A DNA stretch of 64,000 bases from Nageia nagi (lineage: Eukaryota; Pinophyta). The stretch spans positions 173,600,001-173,664,000 of the forward strand of contig JBITNC010000001.1 in the NCBI GenBank assembly GCA_050084985.1. Direction: 5' to 3'. The notes under the pieces are model-generated. The model was not told the origin of the DNA. It ran no database searches and saw only the letters and a program-made list of their open reading frames with translations. The translations under genes were made by a program, and so were the position numbers. How positions within the stretch are numbered: position 1 is the stretch's first letter; each line of letters starts with the position of its first letter. Below are positions 12,101-23,860 of the stretch, one piece after another.

Positions 12101-13680
12101 CTTCGCATGATATTTGAGAGATGTCAATTCTTGGCAATCATATGACCTAAAGTTCATAAAAGGAGGTTTTGTAATGGATAACATCTTTCCATCACTATAT
12201 ACATCCATTCAATCATCTCATTTGGGATATAAAGTTCCAAACCCTAATAATTTATGCCTTAATGGTTGGGTGTAAAAGGAGGTATTAAGGTATAATTGCA
12301 AATGAGAAGGAGGAGGGGAAGAAGTGGAATACCAAATGATAAAATAAATGGGTGAATGATTTGAAAATAAGGTCATAATGGGATAAAATATAAGGCCCAT
12401 AAGAGGAAGGATTCCCAAATGAGAATATTGAGGAATTTGATAACATAAACCTATCCAATTGCTTGAGAATTCTATTATTTCCCTATTGATAATTGGACTA
12501 GGTAAACCAAGTAAAATATGGGAAGGATGATGAGTGAAGTGGGATATTGAGATAATAAATACCAACTTTACTTTTTAGAAGAAAGTAAGTCTCTTGATCA
12601 TTAATGATTTGATGCATCGATAAGAGGCTCAACTTATCATGGGGGTATTCAATCATGTTAAAATCCTTATACATAACTTAGGTGGTAAGGGGGAGAGAAT
12701 GTGTAACCTAATTCTATAACAAATATTTATTTGTAGCATCACTAAACATGTACAAATTGAGGACCCAAAAGAGGTGGTCACATCCCGATGTGAATACACA
12801 TGAGTACTAATACTTGGAAAAATAAATCACATTCATCCCTTCCCCATTTCACATAGGTTATTAAAATACCACAATGTTACATAAAAAAAAGGAGTTAGAA
12901 AAAATAAATTCTTGTATTTTAACTTTCTTGAGATAAATAATATCTATAGTATTATATCTAACCATAAAGTTAGCTAAACCTTTATGCACAAGGTATTTAC
13001 GTACTGGGTGACCCCCAACATTATAGAAAAGGTGTTTCATGGGATATGATTTAAAATCATACACCCTTAAGGGACCTTGAATCCTTGAGATAAAATATGA
13101 ATCAAAAGTATTGGAGGAAAAACTTGAGTTATCTTCCCTCAAAAGTTTTGTTTTCCTTTATTTTTCTAATGAAGCTCCAATGAATTGACTATTAGAACCA
13201 TAAGATAAATAAGGGATATGGAAGGACCCACCATTAATCATCTTAGGAGGATAAATAGGTAAAAATTATTTCAAAATCTCTTTGGATAAACCAATGGTAC
13301 ATCCATTTGAGGAATAGGAGGGTTAAATAAGATAATTTGGATATTATAAAGCCAAATAGGAGGGGGTAATGATAGCCTTCAAGTAGAGATGAAGGAGAAC
13401 TCCTTAGTTGAGAATTAGATTGTTATATCCTTTTTTTAATGGTTGTAGAAGCTTGACCCCAAAATCCTTTTCCATTTTTTTATATATAATTGTACACTCC
13501 TCTTCCCATTAGCCTAGGGAGAAAATTGAGTAGTACTTACAAGAGTAGCATATGCTTTAGAATTAAATCGGGGTAAATTTTAAGATGCCTCCTCTAAAAT
13601 AGACCTATAAAACTATGGTGAATCTATAGGAAACCTGATTAGAAATGATGGAAAATTTTTAAAAAACTCTATAAATTAGT
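9100..13680 (-). pseudogene. Nearly full-length LINE (ORF1 plus endonuclease-RT), decayed
   Basis: Read from right to left. An ORF1-like tract lies at about 13,660-13,190. An APE-type endonuclease tract (about 13,050-12,400) includes KDFNMIEYPHDKL, matching the usual GDFN...DK box, and QLDRFMLS, matching LDRFL. A linker (12,200-11,700) follows with NKSPSLYSFPYELYKALWDI (usual NKSPGPDGFP). The reverse transcriptase (about 11,600-10,900) shows IRLITLLNISYMII, then KTRFIQGRYIFYNN, then SPYSLIFIL. A C-terminal tract runs to about 9,100. The order is that of plant L1-type LINEs and the lengths fit a complete copy. Stops and frameshifts are frequent, and the catalytic ADD region near 10,950 is degraded to YDYF. 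Several short open frames on both strands here are fragments or shadows of this element. Confidence 0.7.
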
Positions 13681-13766
13681 AACTTTTCTTTATTTTTTAA
13701 AAAATAATGTAAAAGCTAGCTAAAACTTTGCAAACAAGGCTAATTTATTTATTATATTAAAATTTC

Positions 13767-13835
<69 letters not shown>

Positions 13836-13860
13836 ACACACACACACACATATACACATA
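13767..13860. repeat. (CA)n microsatellite
   Basis: About 45 CA units, interrupted by two or three TA units at 13,831 and 13,850-13,858. It begins just upstream of the 5' end of the LINE (minus strand). The 71-codon open frame across it (13,757-13,972, minus, Cys-Val repeats) is an artefact of the dinucleotide. Confidence 0.95.
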
Positions 13861-13879
13861 AATTATTACATAAATCCAT

Positions 13880-14060
13880 AATTTTTGCAACTGGTCCAAC
13901 ACCATCAAACATGTAATTGGTTTGAAGACATAAAATATACAACCAATTCAAATCTATCATACATGCAACCAATCTGATTCCATTAGATATGCAATCGGTC
14001 TAGTGCCATTAAACATGCAACTAAATGAGCTCCATAGGACATGCAACTAAGTCTACACAT
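13880..14060. repeat. Degenerate minisatellite, unit about 39 bp
   Basis: About four to five imperfect units with the core CATGCAAC(T/C)(A/G)(A/G)T and a following CCAT(T/A)A block (for example 13,909, 13,962, 13,990, 14,018 and 14,038). It is non-coding as far as I can see. Confidence 0.6.
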
Positions 14061-14864
14061 TCTAACTTCCAATTGGGAATTAACTACAATTTGTACTTGG
14101 GATCCCTAACATGACACATATATAAAACCATAATATGTATTTAATGCCATGTCTATATATATACATTTTAATGCTAAAAATGCTAATTTTACACTAAAAT
14201 AGAGGGATAATAGATCAAAGGGAAGGGAAAATAGGTAAAACAAGAGTGAGAGAAGATACCCAAGTAATTCAACCATGGCTAGCAATGCATATGGATTTGT
14301 AATCAAGGGTGCTTAATTCAAGAATAATCTAGTGAATGATTTTCAACTTCATCTTAATATGATATCTAATACTAAAGATGAGAATAATTGAATAAAAAAG
14401 TTAAGATTAAGTGAGATAATTTACATGCTCGAGTTTGCATTTGAGTTGACCATTTTGACCACCATTATTAATAGTTATGATATCAACATAAATACTCTAG
14501 ATATCATAGCTAAGAAGAAAATAAGCTCTTCAAATTTTCATTCAACCGAGTGGACATAGAGAGCTTACTAAGACTACCTTATTTGAGCTACTATCCTTGA
14601 GTTTAATCTTCAATGAAGATAATAAATGCTATATTGAAGTGTATTATGTTGTTAATATAATTTTCTTACAAAGTATTAATTATAAATTTTTGCAGGTTTT
14701 TATTTCCTTCAAGTAGAACAAATACAAGTAGAATGCAAGTATATTACCTTTATATGTCTAACTAGCAGTAAATTATTTTATATTAATATGAGACTATTTA
14801 TCAATGGATGAAGAGGGGAATTGAAATGGTACTTATATATGAAACTAGGTTAACTATTGAGGTA
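14061..14864. other. AT-rich stretch without a gene
   Basis: No recognisable gene. A TATATAAAACC string at about 14,119 and ATATATATAC at about 14,155 could serve as TATA elements, but nothing they would drive is visible. The 66-codon minus frame at 14,106-14,306 is Leu/Phe-rich and looks like chance. Confidence 0.4.
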
Positions 14865-14995
14865 GCTGCACATATTGATACAACCAAACCAATTACACAT
14901 ATAGATGCAACTAGATTAACTACATATTTAGATGCAACTGAGACAACTACACATATAGATGCTATCAATTCGATTGCAAATATTGGATTTTATAT
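14865..14995 (+). repeat. 33-bp minisatellite with translated repeats
   Basis: Four units of 33 bp (core CACATATAGATGCAACTAG). Because 33 is a multiple of three, the plus frame 14,808-15,050 (80 codons) stays open and reads as 11-residue repeats like THIDATRLTTY. The remainder is a hydrophobic end (YISLVFNFVLGF). It is more likely a repeat-borne open frame than a gene. The sequence echoes the TGCAACT core of the minisatellite at 13,880, so the two may be related. Confidence 0.6.
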
Positions 14996-16249
14996 TTCAT
15001 TAGTTTTTAATTTTGTTCTAGGATTTTGGAAAACCAAAAAACCACCCTAAAAAGATAAGATATTGATTTCTTTAGCATATTTAGAAGGAGAATTAATATA
15101 CCAATAAAAATACAAACTCATCATGAGACCTTTTATATTGAAAGCAATGTGACCTTTCCTCCACCTTGTTTGAATTATGGGTTGACGATACTAAAGGATA
15201 GTTTGTGTAACATTGATGTTGAGACTTTTTATGATACTCATTTGGAGGATATGTTTGTAGGGCATTATGAAAACACTGGCAATGATGCTTTTGCTCCCTA
15301 TAACATGCATGATGCAATTGGAAGAGAAGAGCCTCATCCTGAAATACATCCAAACACAACAAAACTTGGTACAAGCACAACTCCATAAGCATAAATGGTA
15401 TGAAGTATGCTAAGGAATTTGTAGATGATATTTTAAAATTCATTGATTCAAGAATATTTGGAGAAATATTTTGAAAATTATAGGCTAAACTATAACTCCT
15501 AAACTAAAACTATTGAATGTTTGAGAGAAATGGGCCAAAATAATTAGTCAAGAGATAAATGCATAGTATAACAATCATATTCTTAAGGAAAAATTATATG
15601 AGGTTGTGGCACATAATCCTTCAATCATTGATAATTTACTCAAGGATACTATCGAAGGGATAATTAAATTTATAAAAAAAAGCATATGATGACATTCTTA
15701 ACCATGTATTGGAAATTTAAAAAAAAATTTAAATTTGATCATTCATAAATACAAACTCAATTATAAAGTTCTATTGAAGAAGAAATCAGAAAATGATGTT
15801 TACATGCATATCATTGATCCTAAAAAGGAACATAAGAAGTTGTTGTCAGACATAGAATCCCTTGGTAGGGACTTGCTAAATAAAAATGTATTTATGGAAG
15901 AGAATCCTATTGAAGCATTTCCATCAGTAGCAGAGTGTCATGTTGAAGCATTTACATCCTTGGTAGATCAACCATATAGTAGGAGTGGGAGTAGGGAAGG
16001 AGTGTAGTTTTATTAAGTTTGGAAGGAAATTAGTTTTTTATATGGGTATATATTTTTGTAAAATAAATGACATGTACACTTGAATTTTCTTGATCTAAAT
16101 ATATGGTATTTTGGCATGAATTTTCACTTTTAATACTTTATTCATTATTTATTATATTTTCATATTTATGAAAATCAAGTTTAATTATCTACTCACTATA
16201 TATATTTTGTTTCTATATGTTTTAATTGGTTAAAAAATGATTAGTCAAG
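14996..16249 (+). other. Possible decayed coding region, unrecognised
   Basis: Two plus-strand frames look protein-like in composition: 15,149-15,388 (79 codons; FYDTHLEDMFVGHYEN) and 15,735-16,007 (90 codons; charged start, then LLSDIESLGRDLLNK). They are in different frames and are separated by about 350 bp with stops. The minus strand at 15,093-15,443 is open for 116 codons across the first of them, so strand cannot be settled. I do not recognise a family. The position next to the hAT remnant allows the idea of an accessory transposon gene, without direct support. Confidence 0.25.
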
Positions 16250-16520
16250 ATGGAACTAGTTTGTTTGTAGTATCCTCTATGATTGGGCTAATTGCAATAG
16301 TCTATGTCATTGATCTGGTTGTACGATTATCTGTGACCAGTATGATCACATGATTCTTTATGATCGATCTAGTTTTATAATTCTCTATGATTAGTCCAAT
16401 TGTAAAGGATTTGATGCCAATCCAATTGTAAAGAATTTAGCACCAATTCGATTATAGTCATACTTAGATCATAATGTACATCGTACAACATCACCAATAT
16501 TTTGATACCAATCCAATTGC
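16250..16520. repeat. Degenerate minisatellite
   Basis: Repeated variants of GAT(T/C)(A/G)GTC(T/C)AATTGTA and CCAATCCAATTG (for example 16,276, 16,312, 16,357, 16,390, 16,422 and 16,508), with spacing near 35-45 bp. No coding signal. Confidence 0.55.
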
Positions 16521-16789
16521 AAAAACTTATTAACATAAAATTCAATTTTAGGTTCCAAATAAATTATAATCTATAGTAATAGATTTATATAATTGAATAA
16601 TAGAAACATTCAAATTACTCATATGTATATATATTGAATGTAAAAAACTTAATATACGATATATATAACATTGATTTAGAGTTTATCAAAATATACAACA
16701 CCACTATAAATAATTGAAAATGAGTAAGTATTAAATGAAAATAAAAAATAAAAATAAAAAATAAAATTGGAGAAAATTATGCTTCTTTA

Positions 16790-19217
16790 TATTCTTTTTC
16801 CTCTTCATCATCTTCTTCTTCTTGCATCTAAAATAATTCCTTCTCAAGAATTTTCTAGTAGAAGTCATCTTTTGTAATTGCTTGTACTTCCTCATTTTCT
16901 TTTACTTGATCACTTTCAGCCCTTGAATCACCTCTCTTGTTTACAATCGAATCCTTGGTGGCTACAAATCTATCATATTGAGAATTATCTAATGAATACT
17001 TTGAGGTATAAACTCTAAAAGAGTATCCAATTTTTTGTCTAATCTATTTCTTACTTTTGATTTGATATAAGATAATGCAATGAAAACTTGTTCATATTTA
17101 ATAAATCCTAAAATCATTATTTGATATAATTCAAATAAATAAAAATATTCACTTATTTTTGTTTGCAATATGGTACTTAGATATAAGCTACTCCATAATT
17201 GCGTAATTCAACTATTTTTTTATTAGTTCATTCAATTGTTTATATTGATCATATATAGTAAGATCAAATTAGTTTGATTGATTGTTCAATTATTTTTTTA
17301 TCTAGAATACTTGGAATTTTGAGTCTGTTGATCTTCATAGGTCGATAAAAATGCTTCATAAGAATATTCACATATTTTTTAAACATTTTTGACATACAAT
17401 CCCTATTTGTTGACCAAAAATAGGTGAAATTGCCTCCACCAAGTCATCCTTGCTAAGCTAATATCTTTTTTCACTTAAACATCATTTTTGAATATTTTCA
17501 ATTTTGTTCTTACATAAACATCATGTCTGTTATAATAATAGTGCATTGGAATCAACTTATCATTAACACTTATATAAAGGTTACCCATTACATCAAGTTT
17601 CAAAGAGGATTTTGGATGTTTCAAATACATCATAGTTTTCCATTGCTCAAATCTGTCACCCAAAAAATTATCCACATAAATATATAATTTTTCTAGTACA
17701 TGATAAGTATGCTTTCTAGTCTTTACAAAATCTACTATATATATGTCTCTTGTTTGGGAAATTTTCATTACTTCATTCATTCCTTGTAACATTGGAAGAA
17801 TACCACATAAAGTAATAAAAGTATTAGTATCAATTAACCTATACAACAAATATGTTTTTTTATCAACTTGTGTTCAATTGTTCCACATATACCCATTTAA
17901 AGATACATACTCTTCATATACTCAACGTACAAGAAACAAAGAAATCCATCTATTATCAATACCATTAAGTAATTTTTTACCATTCATTATTCCCTCTACT
18001 AAATATTGAAAATTTAGAATCCTTTTTAAACTATTGATAAAATAAGAATGCATATCATGAACCAATTCTTCCACCTTTGCAACATTATTGAAATTAATAT
18101 TCTATAAGAAAGATTAATTCTATGACCCATGGAATGAATTAGTATCATATAAGGTGAATAGTTTGTTTGAAGTTTAACATAGAGATCATTCTTGTGACCT
18201 TGCATTACAAATGCACCATCAAATTATACACATATCAATTTAGTAGCTATGTCATAGTTATCAATACGAAATATTTCCTTAAGACAACTTACAACGTGTT
18301 TTCATATATTTTCAACATTACAACTTTTTGATATTTTTTCTAATGCCAACAAGTGAGGCTACCTCATGTACTTTGATTCTTAAAAAGTGTAAATATGTAA
18401 GAAAAAAATGATGTATGATCAACAACCATGACCTCATCAATTGATACATAAATAAAATTTTCATCTCTTACCTTCTCTCTCAAATCTTGCATTTCAACAA
18501 CTCTAATACTATTTAAAATATCCCAAGCATTGGTCTCAAACCAATGTATTGAGGTAATTTAGAATTTTGCATATCTACAAAATGCAAAAACTCTTTGTAT
18601 AAATAAATATAAGAAATTGGCCTTCCATTTTTTAGAATCTAAACCATAATAAAAAATTGCATAGTATTAGTAACAATATTTTCCTAATTGGCTCTTCCCA
18701 TATATTGATTTATTATTTCACCTTTTTTACAAATTATCTTCCTTCTCTTCATCTCCTTCTCATACATATACTCATGTTTAAGGTGAAGGCATTCCATTTT
18801 ATCATTTTACCACATTATTTTTTTCAGCTTACCATTTACAACTTCATAATCAATTTTTTTCCTATAATATTTTTAGAGTGTATCTATCTTTAGTTGCATT
18901 CTATGCTCTTTCTTTGCTTCCCAATTGCAACATCTGCAGTTGCATTTAGTTGGCTTCATCAAAATATATTATGGCTCTACAAGTTCAACCCAAGGATACA
19001 ATGATACCTAATCATTCTTAAATGTTCTACCTATAATCCATTTTTTTCCTATTTTGTTTGAATACCTCTTACTACTTGCAGGTTCTTGAGATTTTGTTTC
19101 ATTATCCTTACTCTTCTTAGTTGGTTTTGGTTCATGGGAAATAATATTTTCATTTGAATCATCTAACATTTCATCATTAGAAATATCTTCTTCAAATTGT
19201 GGCAAATCATCATTCAC
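16790..19217 (-). pseudogene. hAT-type (DUF4371-like) transposase, decayed
   Basis: The minus strand reads N- to C-terminal from about 19,217. First comes an acidic/lysine-rich leader (19,217-19,008, open for 69 codons). Next is a zinc-finger-like stretch (WVELVEP then CNCRCCNWEAKKEHRMQL, about 18,995-18,890), then the transposase core with FDGAFVMQGHKNDLYVKLQ (about 18,215-18,160) and MGHRINL (about 18,130). A block KVEELVHDMHSYF (about 18,080-18,040) leads into NGKKLLNGIDNRWISL (about 17,985-17,935). The 124-codon open frame 17,849-17,475 follows. These match, in order, the DUF4371/hAT-like transposases of plants, whose role is cut-and-paste transposition. Stops and shifts show it is dead. 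Terminal inverted repeats and the 8-bp target duplication expected of hAT elements were not found. Confidence 0.65.
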
Positions 19218-19589
19218 ATGCGTATTTTATGTAGAAAAAGATCCTACTTTTAATTTGTTGAAAAATATAAAAATTAAATAGTAAAATTTATAAATAACTT
19301 AGAAAAATAATATTTAAATTGTACCTTCTACACCCATTGTTGTTTGTTACATTGTTTTTAGTTGGTTAAAACATGATATGATATTTTTAGTCTTTGCAAA
19401 AGAGCATCGTGTATCACCATTGAGTTTAGCATCACAACTCAAATTTAAGGGGATTTCATCTAAAAGAATATAATTCATAAAACCATTAATAAAAAAATAA
19501 AATATGTATTTTAGTATAAGCAATAGAACATAAATATTCATGTGCCATATTGGGTGCAAATATTATCTCGAATGGGTTAAAGAAATGAA

Positions 19590-19950
19590 GGATCCAAACT
19601 AATTGTAGAAGTGAGCTTGAGTATCGAGTGCAACTATGCAATGTCTGTATCAGTTGCATAAGAAAGGTGTTGACCTAGTTATAGGAAAGATGAAATATAT
19701 CCAATTATAGGAAGGATGGATGCAACATGGATGTAGGTAGGATGGATAGGAACCAATTATAGGTAGGATTGATCTGACCTGGTTGCAAGAAGGATGGATC
19801 CTTCCAACTTGGCTATATGGAAGGTGGATCCAATTTGGTTGTAGGTAGGATGGATTTGATCCAATTCTAGGTGGATGGATTTAAATTGATTCTAGGTAGG
19901 ATGGAACCAACTCAATTGCAAGTATGATGGATCCGACCTTAATGCTAGAA
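19590..19950. repeat. Minisatellite, core GGTAGGATGGAT
   Basis: About nine to ten imperfect units of roughly 35-40 bp built on (C/T)CAATT(A/C)TAGG(T/A)AGGATGGAT. Examples are at 19,680, 19,725, 19,750, 19,785, 19,845, 19,875 and 19,905. It is purine-rich on the plus strand and no open frame is maintained. Confidence 0.7.
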
Positions 19951-22500
19951 TTTAGATTTCAAACAAGGTTGATGGAGGTTAGGATGTAGTGGAAAATATT
20001 AAAAGATTGATATTCTATTAGATCATAAAATAACTACACATTGATAGCTTCCTTTATGATGGATGTGATGGTTGTAAACACCTCAAAATCATATTTCACC
20101 CTTAATTATTTTCCATATCAATTCTTTCATCTAATCATCCCATCATGCCATTTTTGATCTTATATGTCAAGCATCAGAATGCTATATTAGTTTCCCTATA
20201 TGGTTGACTAATTAGCTTGCTAAATAACCAATTGGATAGGTCAACTAGCCTACTAATACAATGTTATATTTATAAAGTTAAATTTGAAATCTATTTTCCC
20301 TCTTGTAACATATCCACTTACTATCATCAACTAGAATCCTAATTTTCAAACCTAATTTTTTTTTTTATATTTAGTTTAGCTCTTGGTATTCTAGGAATGA
20401 ACTAAGAAATCTTACATGAGTTTAATAATTATGCTAGCTAGCCTAGCACTCACATCGCAAGATTGGTCAAGAACCTGGGGTAACCAACCTTGATAAATTT
20501 TTTTAGTGTTCACTCTTTAACACTTACCCTATTGAATAGATGTCTCAAAGGTAACCTCACCATTCCTATTCCACATCCCATGTGTAATAGGAATTTGGTC
20601 ATGATGTAATGGTTTTATACTAAATTACCATACCACCCAAGAGATCGCACTTCCACTAAGTTAGCATCATCATTTAATGATAACTCTCCATCTTATAGCT
20701 GTAGATAGTTTATCCTACCCAAACTTCCATATGAGCGGGTATCATCACCTATGAAATAATCATCATACCTTTATTTTCTAACTATAAGTGGTATGACTAC
20801 TAGTTAACCTCACTTGGTAATAGTAGTTTTTTTGATTTTTATCCCCACTTGACTCACCTATCAAAAGATATGAGTCACTAGCCTACCCATAACTATCGGT
20901 TAGGCCCACCATGTGGTCCTGCATCCTTGTGCCCATAACTTAGGGAGACATGGATATTAAACAACATCTTTGAGTGGTTGTTTAGTCTAATTTATTATTA
21001 AGTATTTTGATAAAAAGAACCACCCATGGCCCACTAACTATAAACTAATATTCCCAAATAGTGAAAAGGGTACAAGAAAATATGCTCAATATAAGTTCTA
21101 AGGTTTAACACTATTCTTCTTTGGTCATGAGGTGTACCTTGGAATTATTAGTTATAGGCTAGCTTAAAAAGTCACATAATTCTATTTATCCCATACATAT
21201 TGTATTATGTATATGAATCTACTTTTTAAAAGTTCTTGTGCATACATTAAGCAGTAAGTTGTGAGGTAATGTGTAGTCACTAGTGCTACAAAAGTAATAT
21301 GATGCTAAGTGGTCCTCACATAAGGAATATTCATTTTTTATCATTTAATGGGGTAGGTTTACTTGGCAAAGGTTCTCTATCATTTTCATGCATTCATCCC
21401 AAAGGATCCAAAATGACCCCATTTAATCCCATTAGGTCCCATTTATACTCAATTTGATCCTAAGAGTTCCTAAAATATCCCAAATGCTCCTAAATTATTT
21501 TTTGGAACTCTAATTCTAAATTAATATTATTTTCTAATCAATCTACCTCTTTAGAAGTTTTGTTAAAATCATTTACTTCATCAATTTTTAATACTTATTA
21601 ATCATTTTCATGAAAGAAATAGTAATTCCTACTCTTAGAAATCCATATAATCAATACTAATTGTAGTATTTGATAACTATAATAAAAGAAAGCTCATCAA
21701 ATCACAATGCTAACATTTTTTTTAAAATCATATAAATAAAAAGTAATCTACAAGATTCATTAATTAATACCTAATATAATCCATCTATGAAATGTATGAA
21801 TGAGATTTACTTCCATAAAATTTGAAGTTACAAGTAGAAATCATGCATTATACAAAGGCAATTCAAATATAATACAACCCATTTAATCACTAATGGGATC
21901 TTTTTGACAAATCATATTATTTCATATGCAATGAGTTTGTAATTCAAATTTGTTCATATCATATGGTTTTGACCATTGAATCAACTATCAAACATCTCCA
22001 TTAATCTTCATGCAATGAGCATCAAACTTACCCTTGGAGCTTGATAGGTGGATCAAGTACTAGGATGGAAAAGGATCCGGACAACCCTTATAAAACTTGA
22101 CCATTATGCAAATGAATTTAACTATAGACCTCAAAATAAATTATCTCTTTTCCTTGGTCAATGTAAATTAATCCATTATTTATTTACCTTATAATTAATC
22201 TATGTTAAATAATTAAATAATTCACAATAAAGTATTGGATACTTTAATAATTAATTTACGTAATTGGTACCATATGAACTATTTTACTAAATATTATACC
22301 ACTATCATAATCTCAAAATCATAGTTTATTTAATACAAGATTCTAAAGATTTCTTGAATTACTTATTAAAAATATTAAATATAACTTATCACCTCATTAG
22401 ATACTAATTAGTTTAATTGATAAACTTAGATAATAACAAGCAAACATATTTTTATTAATTCATCTTTTCCTACTTTCACATGAATTTAACAATATTTATT
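19951..22500. other. No recognisable gene
   Basis: The stretch 20,430-20,960 is somewhat richer in G+C and could be a retrotransposon leader, but no LTR, primer site or protein motif supports this. The rest is AT-rich without features I can name. Confidence 0.4.
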
Positions 22501-22512
22501 TACTAAAATGAT

Positions 22513-23150
22513 AAACATCATATTAAGATTTTAATAAAATTTATGTTAAAATAAATTCATTAAACTGTAGCTAAAGGCATAAGGAGAGATATTTGACTAG
22601 TTTTCTTAAAATATCATAAAATATATAATACAATTTGTACATAAAATTTTCCACCCTTACATCTGAATAAAGGGAGAATAATAAAAGAAAATCCCACTCC
22701 TTTACCTTTTTTTTTTAAAAAGTCATGGTACCTACCTTTAAATAAAATAATCACTATGTCTCTTCAAATGATAGAACACTTTTAACAACAATTAATTCTA
22801 TGAAACTTTATCAAATATTATTATAAACATCATATTAGGATTTTAATAAAATTCATGTTAAAATAAATTCATTAAACTCTAGCTAAAGACATAAGTAGAA
22901 ATATTTTATTATTCTCCTTAAAATATCATAAAATACATAATACAATTTGTATGTGAAATTTTCCACTCCTACATTTGAATAAAGGGAGAATAACATAAGA
23001 AAATTTCACTTCTTTACTTTTTAAAGAAAAAGATATGGCAACAACCTTTAAATAAAATAACCACTATGTCTCTTCAAATGGTTCAACACTTCTAATAACA
23101 ATTAATTCTATGAAGCTTTATCAAACATTATGATAAACATCATATTAAAT
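22513..23150. repeat. Tandem duplication, unit about 311 bp
   Basis: The string AAACATCATATTA starts units at 22,513, 22,825 and 23,135. The first two units are full length and the third is only a start. Shared landmarks are TTAAAATAAATTCATTAAACT, GAATAAAGGGAGAATAA and CACTATGTCTCTTCAAATG. The copies look about 88-90% identical by eye, so the duplication is not recent. No open frame. Confidence 0.85.
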
Positions 23151-23860
23151 ATCTCAAAATAAGACTACTTTAATTAGACAAAAAAATGTAAAAGAATGCA
23201 CCTTGACTTGAAGAGGTAAGAGAGATTTCTTTTCTTCACATAACTCTACACCAAGCTTGAGAATAACAAGAATGAAATAATAAGAGATAAATAGGTAGGT
23301 ATTTTGCTTAAGGTTTCACCCCTTTATTTATAGCCAAGGAGGTCCAAGTGTGTCCAAATGGACATCTCCTCACACCTTTAATAATTTTTGGGTAGGTTGG
23401 CTTGAATTTGTTGATGATTGAAATGGTATTAAATACCTTGGAACCTTTTTTATTAATTGAAAAATTAGTGCCAACTATTATCCATACCTAACATAGGAAA
23501 ATAAAACTAAGTAGAGTCATTACTCCATTATTTTTCTACCCATTAAATATCTTGTAATACCATAAGGTGACTTTAATATTTTTCTAATAGTGTTTTTACT
23601 ATTAACCCCATGTGATAATAGTATGGGCACTCATTTTAATTATTATTATTTTATTACATTTACTTTTCTAACCTTATATAAAATTTTCAAATTTAAATAA
23701 GGTATATTCCTTTTTCCTTCCATTTCAAATTTGAATTTCAAAAATACAAAATAAGGGAAACACACCTTTACCTACAATGCTCGCCTCATCTCGTAGGGCA
23801 AGATTAATTCACACACATTGGCAGACATAATTTTATTGAGAAATTGATAGTCATAGCAAT
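23150..23860 (-). promoter_or_regulatory. Possible LTR-like promoter region
   Basis: On the minus strand GGCTATAAATAAAGGGG (about 23,323-23,339) is a strong TATA-box match. It is followed downstream by a pyrimidine-rich stretch, the arrangement seen in the LTRs of this window. A possible LTR start (TGTCTGCCAATG, minus) lies at about 23,827. No partner LTR or primer-binding site was found, so this is a promoter-like region at best. Confidence 0.3.

Noticed and set aside
13757-13972. 71-codon minus frame with Cys-Val repeats
   Set aside because: Created by the (CA)n microsatellite; no start context and no conserved flanking protein.
15093-15443. 116-codon minus frame as a gene
   Set aside because: An equally protein-like plus frame lies opposite, and neither has a recognised domain, so strand and reality cannot be decided.
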